From assembly GCA_000231825.2 (NCBI GenBank), contig JH720333.1:1-64000 (forward strand): a stretch of DNA of 64,000 nucleotides. The letters are read 5' to 3'. A program made the position numbers and the translations under genes. This document shows, piece after piece, positions 16,312 through 29,400 of the stretch. Every line of letters starts with the position of its first letter. Position 1 is the first letter of the stretch. The DNA comes from Tetrahymena elliotti 4EA (lineage: Eukaryota; Ciliophora; Oligohymenophorea; Hymenostomatida; Tetrahymenidae). The notes below the pieces were generated by a model, which did no database searches, was not told where the DNA came from, and was given only the letters and a program-made list of their open reading frames with translations.

Positions 16312-18253
16312 CTTTTATTTATTGTTAATCTTTTAACTATTTTATCAGATTTTGCTTTTGCTTAGAAATATTATTATGCTTGATAAGCAATACACCTTTT
16401 TTTTTTTTGTTAATATTCGTTGATAATTTTAATTTTAGAAAGTGTATCTTTAAAGTTTGATTGACTTTTTGAATTATTAATTAATATAATAAAAATCTAA
16501 ACATAATTAATATTTCTTTTCAAAATATGCCACAATCTAATACTAAATCCGCGCAATATTTTTCATCAAATGGCGCCTCTTTTTAAGTCGCTTCAAATTG
16601 GAGCTAAACTCTATTCATATTCTCAATTAATAAAATTAATTTTGATTACTAAAATTATCTAACTTAACTCCTACTTATGATTAAATTTTCATGTCAAATA
16701 ATATTTTCAAATCAATCTAAAAACAAATAAAATCATATTATAAGAAAACCTTAAAAAAAGGTAAACATTAAATAACAAAATATTTATTGAAATAATTTTT
16801 TTTGCTAAATTAAATTTACAAATAAAATAAAATTGTTATTCATTTAATATTTGCCAATATTAATTCTTCTAATTTAATAAACAAAATTTTTTCAATGGTT
16901 TTTACATTAATAAATTTTTTAAAGACACAAAAAATATGATTTTTGAATTATGAGTGCAAAATAAGAAAATAAAATAAAGGTTATTTGTTCACTCACATAC
17001 ATTTCATTCATTTCCTTTTCAAAATATTAAAAAAGAGTTAAAAATATAAAAATTAAAAGTCTGAATAGTAATTCAATTTATTCAAATATTAAATGTAAAA
17101 CTATTGTAAAGGCAATCAATTTAGAGTATTATATTATATAGTTTTAAAAATAAATAAATTATCACTCTATCTATTTTTATGACATTCTATTAAGGAAAAT
17201 GTAAAATTTTACATAGATTATTGGCTCATATTCATCTTTGAAAAATTATATCCTTATGCATAATAATTGAGTCATTAAAAATCTAATTTAAAGAGTAAAG
17301 ATTTTGTTCCTAAAATTTACAAAATTTTTTACTAAAATAATAACATTTTTATTTAACTGTTTTGAGTATTTCTGTTCAATCAAAATAGCCTAAATAGAGG
17401 ACATTTTTAATTTAGAAACAATATTAAACATTAATTTATTATCGATTTAGAAAATTTATTAAATTTGAAACATAACCTCAAGCGAATTGAAGATTAGAAA
17501 ATTTTAACTAACTTCAATAATTAAAAGACACAAAAATAAAGAAAAAATTACTAAATTTAGATTTTATTTAATATACAATTTAAATTTATTCAAGATGTTT
17601 TATAAAAATTTTAAATAAAGATACCCATTTAATTGTGTTTTTCTAGATAAACATGAAGCAAAATATGTTTTAAAAAGGATTTTAAGCATTCATAACTTAA
17701 TTAATTAAAAAACTGATAAAAATCTGGAAATTGAAAAATTTAATTGTTGATTAATATTATTTTTTAATACTTGTGTTAAAAATTATAAATTATTTTTTAT
17801 TAAAATATTTTAGAAAGTTTTAGATTAGTTTTTAAAATTTATTTATTTAGTAAATAAAATGGAATCTAAAAATTATTTGAGTTGATGTTTGTTATTGTGA
17901 AAGAAATTAAATAGTAGAAGTTAGCTATTTGTAATGATGAAATAATTAATATGCAAATACTAAATATGTTTTTAAGTTTTGATTATTATTTGTTATACAA
18001 AAATAAGAAAGGAAACTATTGAATGACAACCACTTTAGTGGAATTTTGAAAAGTGAAATTTCTGATTGTATTTGGGTTGCAGATAAATTAACAAATAAAT
18101 ATTGATTAATAATTTGAATTAAATGATGATGCAAATCGTTGTCGAAAAGAATGAATTCTACATAATTTATGAAATAATTATCTATCTAATTAAAGGCAGG
18201 AAAGCCTAATTGAATTGAATTAATTGATTGACTTATATTATATAGTTATCATT
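16312..18253. other. Divergent intergenic region
   Basis: About 1.9 kb between the divergent starts of MCM6 (-) and the large LRR gene (+). Apart from two small GC-rich islands 240-265 nt upstream of MCM6 (listed separately), I see only AT-rich DNA. Short frames here have non-coding composition. Confidence 0.5.
16549..16577 (-). promoter_or_regulatory. Candidate E2F-like sites upstream of MCM6
   Basis: Two isolated GC-rich islands, CCGCGCAA (16549-16556) and ATGGCGCC (16570-16577), lie 238-266 nt upstream of the MCM6 ATG in otherwise >80% AT DNA. Read on the MCM6 strand they are ATTGCGCGG and GGCGCCATTTG. Both come within one or two bases of the E2F/DP consensus TTTSSCGC. E2F control of MCM genes is well established in animals and plants; its use here is inferred. 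Confidence 0.3.
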
Positions 18254-21200
18254 ATGAATATTTTCATAGAAATCTATAAATCAATCAATCAATTAATAAA
18301 GTAGGGGATTTAATAAACTTATTTTATTTATTTAGTAATAGAAATAGCAAAGAGAAGCAAGGTAATTAAATTTAAGAAGTACAGATAGAATAGTTAGTTG
18401 TTAATAAATTACTAATTATTTCATATAAATAAACAATTTAAGCCAGCAAACAAGCCATTAATTTATTTATTTTAGATTCATTTGGAAACGATTCTTTAGA
18501 CGAATAAGCCTGCTGGATCAAAAAAAGCGGCAGCTATACCTACCAATTTATCAAACTTATTTCAAAGCATGGACTATTTAAAAGAAAAATCACGTGATAG
18601 CGATGATTCTCAGTTGATTGATGATTAAGATGGCAATAGGAGAAGTCCAGAAAAACCAATTAAAAAAAAAGATCCTCGTAATTTTTCTTCACCAAATAAT
18701 AACGAGGATAAAACGCCACTCTCTTTTAAGATTTTATTTTAGTGGATGCTTCTTTATTGGAGAGGTAAATTACAAATAATTAATTGTTTTAGCTTAGACT
18801 TTAGAATGTCATTTATAAAATTGTTTATTGACCATAAATATCAATTAAGTTCGAAGCTGCTTTAAAACTCAGAATTTTTGAAAACAATAATTTAATTGAT
18901 AGAAATGAATAGGTTGAAAAGCAAATAAGAAGTCATTTTTGTTAAAAATGATTAAAAATTTAAAGGATTTATAATAAATAAAAGCAATAGAAATAATTAT
19001 GACAATTTGTTAGCAAGCATAATAGTTATTTTAGCATTCAAATGAGATAAAGTTATTTAATGATTTTTTTTTGAAAATAGAAAATTTCAAGCCAATTTTC
19101 AATTAGAAGGGCATGCAGTTAAGGTCTGATGATTAATTAGATAAAGAGGAGACATTAGAATATTTTGGCGTATTTGCTTAGGGAATTAAGAGGACTAAGC
19201 ATTTAGAAAAGTTAAATTTGTCAGGCACAGATATACACCCATATTTGTTAATAGAGATAGCTCAAGCAATGACTGTAAATAGAAGTATTAAAGAATTAAA
19301 TTTATCAGGAAGCACTCTTAGTAGTTTTATGTTGTCTTACTTATTTAAGAGATTAGTTAGCAATAAAAGTTTACAAGTGTTAAATTTATCAAATAATCAG
19401 AATTTTGATATGGAGGCTGTCCAAGATCTTATTTAGCTTATATTGCACAAATAAAATTAGAAAAACTAACTTAAAGTTTTAGATATTAGTCATTGTAATA
19501 TTGATTGTATGTCTTTATCTCTTCTTTGCTCGTCATTGTCATACACAGATTAATTAACTTCTATTAATTTATCTTTAATGAGCTTTCCACCTATTGCACT
19601 TCTTGCTCTTGCCAAAGCTCTTTCTAAGAATAAATCAATATAAGAGCTTAATATTTCTTTTAATAGGTTTGGTGAAAAGGGATTGAATACGTTAACAAGC
19701 AATATAACTTCTTGGGGTGTTACAAATATAAAGTATCTCAATATTTCAGGAAATAATATCAGCAGTGATAAAGAGGTAGGAAAACTTCTTGAGAAAATTC
19801 CTTGCTGTTAAAGTATTGATCTTTCTCATAATAAGCTTAAAAGTATCAACAGCCTTTTCAACAAAAAGTTAAACTAGCATTTAGGTGAATAATAAATTAA
19901 TTATTTTAAAATGAAATTAAAATATTTAATTTTATGAAATAGAAATTCTAAAATTGACAGGAAATTTAATTGAATCTATTCCAGATGACATGTTCACAAA
20001 TTTAACTCACTTAGATCTGAGTTGTAATTAAATCAAATTTAAAGGAGCTAACAAAATAGCAAAGAAATTAAGATAAATTCCCAACCCAAAATGGACACAT
20101 TTGTTCTTAGATAGAAACTAAATTGAATCAGAAGGATTCAATGATATAATATATTCCCTTAGAGATAACTAAACATTAAAGCACCTTTCAATAGCTTACA
20201 ATCAATTAGATGGTGAAAGTGTCATTTGCATGATTGTTAATTATGATGCATTATAATTAGAGCATTTAGATATCACAGGTAAAATTTGATTTTTTAGTTA
20301 ATTTTGAATTGAAAAATCAAAAATGAATCTTTTAATAAAAGGAAATCAAATTCACTACAGCATAGTCTTTGTATTCCTTAAATTAATGAAGCAGTGTAAA
20401 CTTAAAAAACTTAGCTTTTGTGACCTAAACAATGACACAAAAGTAGAAGGTTTACACGAATCCAAATTTGCTTTGAATTGTGAAGCCTTAAAAGAGTTAG
20501 ATTTCTCAGGAAATGAGCACATTTCTTGTTCTGTTGTTTCTTCATTATAAAACAGATTTAATAATATTGAAATTCTTAATCTTAAAGGGTGCTCACCTTT
20601 CCATGATCAAGATCTTGTTAACCTCAGCAATTTTATTAAAAAAAGTGATTTCCTCCGCCACATTAATCTAAGAGGTTTAAATATTGGTAAAAAATTATTT
20701 TTCTAGAGGTGGTTTCAAAATGATAAATATTTTACAGAATTTAAACCAATAAATTAACATTAGATAATAGGGTCAAAACTTCATGAAACCTTAATAAAAT
20801 TTTTTGAAAGTTAAAAATCATAATTTTAAATGAATGATAGGATATTTTAAGGAAAGTAAGAACTAGAAAGTTTTTATTTTGAAAATAACATATAAAAAAA
20901 AAGAATGATTTAACAAACAAAGTAAAATAGAAAAGGAACAATGAAAGAATAATTAAAAAATTTATTTGAGAAACTATTTTGTAATTTAATTTTTGAATAT
21001 AAATAGGTGCATTGGATTTGAAATCTGTTGAGTACTTTTCTTAAAACTTGAAGATAAATAATAAATTATAATATATAAATTTGTCAAAAAATAAACTAAC
21101 ACAGTAGTTTTAGACTCTCACTATTCTACTCCCTGGATTGGGAAAGTGTAGCAATTTAGAGAGCTTAGACTTGAGCAATAATAGAATTACTTAGAAGCAT

Positions 21201-24200
21201 AGGTATCATATGCAAAGAATGATAATTAAAAGCAAAAGCTTAAAAAATCTATCTCTAGCTAACAATTTGATTTCTTTAGAGAATCTTCTAACTCTTAATT
21301 TGGAAGATTAATGGGAGCTTTTTTTCAAAAACTAATACATTTAAAAATTGAGAAAGTAATTAACTTAAAATGTAAATAATTAATCAGCTAAATAAAATAA
21401 CTACAACATGTCTACTTTTGCATCAAATGGTAATAATAATAATAGCAACAATAATAACCCTGCTAGTAATCTAAATGTTTTGAACAATAACTATTAGATA
21501 AATTCAGCTACAAATTTTAGCAATTTATCTAACTTAAATAATATTATATTGAATGTTAATGGTAATGGAGTTCAGAATTTCGTTGGAAATAATAGCGATT
21601 TGCTCTTTCCTAAAAATGAAGAAGCTTTTACTCGCTAGCTTGAAGAAAAAAAGAAAGAATTTTTGAGGGAATACAAGAAAATTTTAAAGAGTACCATGTC
21701 TGAAAATTAAATGAACTCTCTTTTAAGATTAAGGGTTAGAAGCTTAAATTTATCTAGCCTTCGCTTAAGAGCAGAAGACTTAAGGGTCCTTGGGTAGATT
21801 TTAGGTGAGGGTGAGATTATTAAGGAGTTAAATTTGTCAAATAATTTAGATTTTGGAAAGGCTAATTTTGTTGCACAGAATCTCCTTTGTGATTCTTAAA
21901 TGGATTCTATTAGTCTTTGTCATCAAAATTTTAGGAATCAATAAAGCTTTAAGCATATTTTTGGTGGGAATATTCGCTTACTTTAATAGATTTTACTCAA
22001 TAGAGATATTTTTGATTAGACTTCGTTCTCTAGTTTTTGCTCTTCATTAGCTGCTATAGTACCTTATTAGACTTTAAAAGTATTCCATGCTTAGAATTTA
22101 ATTGTCCCTATAAAAATATTGCCAGAGTTAATAACTATTTTAATTAAATGCAAATCGCTTGAAATTGTAAAATTGCGTAAATTAATATTTGATGATAAAT
22201 TTTGCTCTCAACTTTAAATTCTTCTATCCACTTGTAATAATCTAAAACTTATTGATTTAAGCTAAAACTCTTTTACTTAATCATAATTTGATTGCATTTT
22301 AAAGGGTTTCGAAAAAAATAAGACAATCAGAAACTTTATTTTTGAAAGAATGTCAATTCCTTAAAATTTATTTGAATAGCTTTTCAAATGCTTATGTTAA
22401 AGTCCTTCACTTAAGCTTATTGACTTGGCTAATAATACATTTTCTAAATCTGTGATGGAACAACTGGGAATACTCATATAGAAATCCTAAAAATTGAAAT
22501 TCTTAAATTTATCATTTCACAGAAATTTGAATCCTTGTGCAGTTTAAAGAAAGAAAACATCGGCTATGCCTTAAAATGCAAACAAAACAAAGAATGGTCA
22601 TAGTAAATTTTAAAAAGCGAAGAAATACAGCGATGAAGAAGAGAATTTTATAGACGAATATAGCAATAACAATAACCTGAACAACCTGCAAAGAAATAAC
22701 AAAGACTTTTTCGAGTTAGAGAATTAAGGAGTTATTAAAAATATGGATTAAACTAATATGAATTGTCAAAATCCTAGTAATAGATTAGTCGTTAAAGAAC
22801 CCAAAGATATGATCGAAGACTATTAATCTAAAACTGATATTAAAAAAACAAGAATCCATGATGATTTAAAAGAAATTAAAAAAAGAATCTATTCAGATTA
22901 TTATATTTGTTTGGAAGCATTTGAAGTCTTCATGTAAAAAAGTTGTGCTAGAAATTCTCTTAGGCATTTAGATTTATCTGCATGTGGTTTAACAGAAGAT
23001 CATTTGGCTATTTTAGTAGAAACTTTATGTTCACCAGATTGTTAAGTTAAATCATTAAATATCCCAAACAATCCAATCATAAATGAAAATCCATCACATC
23101 TAAAAAGACTTCTTTCTTCAAAAACATCCTGTTTATAAGAATTAAATTTGAAGTATTGCAGATTAACCTCAACAGCATACGAAGCCATTTGTTAAGGTAA
23201 CTTTTATTTTATATTTAAATGAGTTTAAATTGTATTAATATATTAGGAATGTTTGATGGAAGAGGTCTTAGATGCTTGGACATTAGCGAAAATTAAGAAG
23301 GTGATATGTTTTGTGAATTTTTAAATAAAGAAGTGTCAAGAAGAAAGAATGAAGAAGACAAAAAAAAATTATAATTTTTATTTGTAAATAAAATGGAGAT
23401 CACTGCCAAAGGAAATCAACACTTAAAAAATGTTCTAAAGAACATGAGAGATTTATTTATTTCAAATGAGTGGGTACAAGCTGACAATCAATTGGCAGAA
23501 TTAATTTTGCAGTCTTACTAAAAGGTCTTTAAACATTTTAACTTTATTCCTAATATGATTCCTAGCTATTTGAAAAAGTTGTCGATTACAGATTCATACA
23601 TATGTGATTAATTTTGCATTAAATTAGCTAAATAATTTTATGAATATGAGTTTTTAGAATACATAGATTTAAGCAATAACCCTTATATTACATCAATTGG
23701 AAAGATTTATCTTTTTGTACATTTGTTTGACATTAGATTTGATAATTCTAAGCTTAAGACTCTCTATGTGTAGAATAATAGCAAGTCATTTTAGAATTAG
23801 AGTTTAGTTGATGAAGGAATTCTCTCTTGGATAGCTTATAAATTTAGTGATATTCAAAGATAATTAGGATTTATCTAAAGACTCTATGCTAGAGTTATCA
23901 GCACAAAGTATTTGATTCCAACTAAATTTCAACTTAATCAGCATCTAAATGGAGTTTTAGAAAGGAAATCAATACCTTATCATATAGTTATTATTCTAAT
24001 TCTTCATATAATCTAATTTCTTATTTCTTGGTTACCTTTACCCTTGTATTTGAATGATCTACTCAATGTTGATAATGACTATGATAATAAAATCTGGTTA
24101 ATCCTTATCTGCTCTCTTGCTTTATTTGTTTAAATTATAGAACTCATTGCTGTCTGTAATCAATTCATTTTAATTAAGTTAAACGATATTTATATTATTA

Positions 24201-25496
24201 TTATTTTATTTATTAAATAGGTAGAGAAAGATTAAAAAGTAATTTGCTGCTTCAGACAGATGAACTTTATTCTGCTTATTGGAAAAGTTGTTTAAATAAA
24301 AGAGAAGTATTGTTTATGGTCTTAGGATTAATAGGTCGTGTTGATGGTTTCACAGACTCTGTTTTGATAGGGCTGTTTAATAATCATGGATACGATTAAC
24401 TGATGGGAATTGCTTTGGTTGTAGCCTTTATCAAATTTATGAAAACAATTATTTTATTCCTCTAAGGTTTATTTAGATGGAAAAAAATCAATGGAAAAGA
24501 AGAAATGAGCAATTAACTTTAAAATTATTGGAAATTATTTTTAGGATAAGGATTTTATGTTACTGAAAATTTTATGAATAAATTTAGTCCATCTGATTCC
24601 ATTAAATTAACTTCTAAGGTTAGCATTAATTATAAAACATTATTCCATGCATTCTAGCTCATATTTGAAAGCCTTCCTTTGCTCGTTCTTTACTTACTCT
24701 ACTCTGTTTTAGCTGATAGTGATATGGAAACTACGTCTCTTACAGAATCAGTAATTATGTATGCTATAGTAAAACAAATCATATAAATTTTACACTAGTT
24801 TTTTACTTTATTGCTCTTCAAACCTTCTCAAATAGGATAAACTCACTTCGATGAAGCCCTCATAACTCTTTAATACAAAAAAGCACTTGAAAAATTCTAT
24901 TAAAATGATACAAATAAGAAGCCATCGTCTTTACTTACATATAATTCTAGACCATCAAATTACTCGAATTTAAGGAGCTTGCTCAATACAAATCGCTTTA
25001 GAGATGAAATATAATACAAAATGAAAATCAACTAGTTTGAATCTGCTTCATATAATTCTTTCTTTTCAACCAGCTGTAATAAATTTAATTTCATTTAAAG
25101 CAACAAAATTAATATTTATTTATTAAATCACTCTTAAAAAGATCAATATGGGGAAGAAAACATTATGAACGAAACAGTAGATGATGATAGATTTTAAGAA
25201 AAGTATATGGATGGAATGATGAAAAAAAATAAATATACATTCAGCGCAGGAAGAAACAAAGAAGAAAATTCTTCAGATGAAGATATGGAGGAAGAAGATA
25301 GAAACTTTGATGAGTCTATATCAGTCTCTACAATAATAGGTAAAATTAAAAACTTATTTAAAATTTAATACAATTTAAAACTAAATTAGATGAAAATGGA
25401 CCTTCAGTGAACCTTCCTAATTCAATTTTCAATCCTAATTAACCAAAATTCATAAACAATCTATCCTTGCTAAATTAAAGACACTGCAAAATATGA
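18254..25496 (+). CDS. Very large LRR protein with multi-pass membrane C-terminus
   Basis: Introns: 18765-19080, 19885-19942, 20279-20341, 20687-21006, 23197-23246, 24156-24220, 25340-25389; stop TGA 25494-25496. From 18476 the exons total 6099 nt (2033 codons), an exact multiple of three. The 5' end is uncertain: the frame is open from ATG 18254, but 18475 is a good 3' splice site (TTATTTTAG) and ATG 18569 is another candidate. Content: a polar N-terminus (SDDSQLIDDQ), LRR blocks typified by LNLSGSTLSS, LDLSCNQIKFKG and LDLSNNRIT, an N-rich linker (21410-21600), more LRRs, an acidic spacer, then about six hydrophobic segments (for example HIVIILILHIIQFLI and LIFESLPLLVLYLLYSVL) in the last ~470 residues. 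The FESLPLLVL helix recalls XK-related proteins, but only weakly. Probably a membrane-anchored protein-interaction scaffold. Confidence 0.85.
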
Positions 25497-26451
25497 TAAA
25501 TGCAAATTAAAAAATACTTCAAATGTAAAATTAAAAGTACTAAGAATTGAAAGATATTATTTTCCTTGATAAATTAGTAATTAATTTCTCAAAAAATAAA
25601 TAAATTTAGCTAATTTATTTTCAAAATAACCAATTATCAACAAAATTAATAGTAAATAATTCTTCAATTACTTACTTACTTGCTTAGTTAAATGAATACA
25701 AACATGTAAAAGAGAAAAACTTTAATGATATTAATGTTTAAATAAATATAAATTAACTAACTAACTGACTATATCTAATATTTGTATCATAAAAATTTAT
25801 TTCACTATTTTAGTAATTTATTCATTAAATTTCCTTTACTGAAATTAATATATCTTCTTCCCTCCTCCCCCATCTAAGAAATAAAAAAAAATATACTAAA
25901 GTGAACTCTATCTAAATACAATAAGAAATATTTTTTCATATTGCTATTCTCAGAATACTTTTTTTATAGTGTGAGTATTTTAAATTTGATTTTGATAAGT
26001 TTTATAAAAGTTTACTAATTAAAATAATATAAATAAATAGATATCAATTAAGAGGGTGGTCTTAATTTTTAATTATTTAAGAAAAGCTTTGAAAGTAAAA
26101 GTCTAAAGCACCCAGATATCAAAAAATTTTTTATCACAAATGTTTAAAGTATCCCCTTAAATATTTTTATAAAGTTTCTAATAAATTCCAAAATAATAAC
26201 CATTTTTTTTTAAATAAAAATATTTCCTTTTTTACTTTTTTTTTAAATTTAACCTTTTAAAATAATAAATTTAATAATATCAAAAAACCCAATATATTTA
26301 AAACTATTTACAAAGAAATATAATTATTTATAAGTTATTACATAATTATTATCAAAAATGAATTTATGCTTGTCAGTTTAAAAAATTAATATAATTAATA
26401 AAAACCAAATTTGTTTCTCTTCTTTAAAAACATTGCCATTTTGTTTTTTCT
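25497..26451. other. Convergent intergenic spacer
   Basis: About 950 nt between two convergent 3' ends. It contains an unusual C-rich tract (CCCTCCTCCCCC, about 25861-25872). The rest is AT-rich without a visible gene. Confidence 0.55.
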
Positions 26452-29400
26452 TCAATTTTTTCTTAATAATTCATTTTGTGAGAATTAAATTGGAACTCCA
26501 TAGAAAATAGGTTTAGGTATTGACTACCTTAAGTCTTGAATTTGTTCAGAGCTGATTGACATTTTGAAAGGACCATAAGATTACCTATCTTGCTTATTAA
26601 ATTAATTTTGTTCTTCTTCATTTTGAATAACAGAATCTCTCAACCAAATATCACTTTATCTTTCCACATCATCTTATTCACTTTACTAATCAAAACTCTT
26701 ATTTTGATTATTATTTAATTATTTTTATTAGTATTATTTATTTTATTTTAGCAAGCTATATTTGCTCATAGCTCCTTCAAATGTTGGCTAATCATTTGAT
26801 TAATAGGATCCATTCTAAATATTGTGGTTATTTTGATTAACCATAGGTGAATCTATATCTTATAATATATTAGTTAATTTTTAGATAGGATTATTCCCTT
26901 TGATAGTATGATTAGAGTTGTTTATTTCATTTATGCTATCTTAAACAGTGATAATGTAGCTCTATTTTGATTTGTTGTCTGAAAGTTATGAGGTATCTAA
27001 AATGGAATTTCTTTCATTCTTTTAAGCCAAAACAGATCTGTTATTGCTATTTTAAGAGCCAAGCATTGAATTTCTTTAACCATTTTAATTGTTTTAATTC
27101 TAAATTTATTAAGAATTTCTAATTGGAGTTTTCTATTGATAATTAACTTGTTAATTATTATTAAATGGATTGTAAGAAGAAACATTATTTTAATTCTCTT
27201 CATTTGGATTTATTTCATCTGTGTATTCAAATTTAGAAACACTATATTTATTATTTGAATGGTTGCTTGTTGCAGAATATTAGAGCAATTAATTTGAATT
27301 AACATTATTAATACCTGATTTAAAGCCACTACTTAACTGATTGCTTGGATAATTAACATACATGCTTTTACGATAAGGTGAGTGGCTGGAATTAATATCA
27401 GATTTCTATCCACTAGATTATATTTCTCTCATCTTATTTTAATTATCAGGTGTTCTCTCTATATAACTGCTTTTTACTAAATTAAATTGTTCTTTTTATT
27501 CATAATTACTGTTATTCAAACCATTTTAATTTTATTAATATCCCATCATAGGATTTTTTTATGCTGACTACTAATATTATTTTTCTGGTGAAATAAATTA
27601 TTTTTATGGAGACTAGTTTTGAATATTGCTGGTCTAATTTTTTACACTTTATTTTATTTGTGCAGGTCTGTTCTTAGAATATTTACTAGAGTTTTCTTAT
27701 TTTTCTTTACTTTGATAAGCACTTGTTTCAGAATTTTCATCTGCAATGTCTTCTTCTTCAGGAATGTCAAATGTGAATTATTGGTTAACATTTTCTAGTT
27801 TAAAAGATTCCTTTGCTTATCTACTTTATGAGTCTTGATAGATATTTTATTTTAATTGAGCTTAAAAAGGCTATTAATAATTTTAAATCTCACTATCATT
27901 GTGGTTTTGTTATTAATTTTAAATTTAAGTTTAATTTTTTTAAATAACTTGGTTGCTTATTTTTTTATTTTCTGATAGTTATTCATCTACTTGTTATTGT
28001 TACTCGTATTATTGTTGTTTTTGTTGCTGCTTTTTTTACAAAATTTGGGTTTGAATTGATTAAAATTTTTGTTACTACATTTATTTTTAATCTTTTGAAG
28101 AAAATTATGATGGTTTTTGTTAGTTTTAAGAAAAATTAATGCTATCAATAATATTTCCTTGCAGACTTTCTTTTGATTTAGCATAGCTTATTTGGCTTAA
28201 AGAATTAGAATTGCTTTAATTGTATTAGATTTCATTTTTTTAAATAGCTCTTTTTTCAGTTTAGATTGATCCTCTTGATTTAGTTTATTAGGAATCATTT
28301 ATAGTATATTCTTAAATGATACTATTATCTGAATATTTTGAATTATTATTTGGGTTTCCACGAACAGCAATTTCTTCATTAAAACTTGAACTCTTTACAG
28401 ATTAATGATTTTAACTATCATTAGATGAATTAGATCTAACATGCTACTAAATATCAAAAATGTGTTACTATTTTATACTGCTGTAATCATTTTATTATGT
28501 TTTAGGTTACTAATTTTAATCACTAGAGTTTCCAACAGATTAAACATGAAAATGATCAGAATTAAATGAAGGACTGTAGTTTCTGTTGCTTATTTGTATG
28601 TTCTTATTTGCTTAAAATTAACATTTCTAATCATCTTCTTAACAAGGAATATTTTAATTTTCTTCTTCTTAATTCTTTTGGTTTTGAATTTGCTAATCTT
28701 GATTTTTAAAAATATTAGAAGGCAACCCAGTTGACTCAATACTTTAAAAATCAGAATTTAATTCAATTGTTTTTTTATTATTATCAAAGATAATTTATTA
28801 GACTTATTTCTAGATCTAACTAAATTAGCTATCATCTTATTATACTTTATTCAATTAAATAAATTAGCTATTCTTTGAAGCAGGTCTGGGAGATTGATCT
28901 TATTAATTGTTATCTTTATTATATTTAGCAATATATTAACTGTTCTTTGATGCACCTCTTGGAGATTGATCTTATTTATTACTATCTTGGCTATTTTTAG
29001 AGATATATTAATCATTTTTGCTTTAAGATTCAAATTAGTTTATTTTAATGTTTTATTCTTAATTCTCTTAAAGAGATTTTCTTTAACTTGCTTATTAGTT
29101 TTTAAAATTTTAATTTTATGAAAGTTATGTTTAATTTTACTAATTGTTTCTATTACTATTAATAGAGTCTAATTTTCTATTTTAAGCATCATTTTCCTTT
29201 TTATTAACAGAATCACTATCGATTTATTTATTTTCAGTTGTCTAAGATTTTTCATTCTATTATGATTATTGTTAGCTTTAAAAGCTATTTTATCTATCAT
29301 TTCCTCTTGAAAATAGATTAAGTTGCTATACTTATGCATTATTTTGTTAAAATTCTTTGATTTTATTCTCATTTACTACAGAATGTCCTACTGAATTTAT

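Noticed and set aside
17946..18134. Minus-strand 62-codon frame upstream of the large LRR gene
   Set aside because: Composition is that of AT-rich intergenic DNA, the frame ends at codons that are not stops in this code, and no exon continuation was found.
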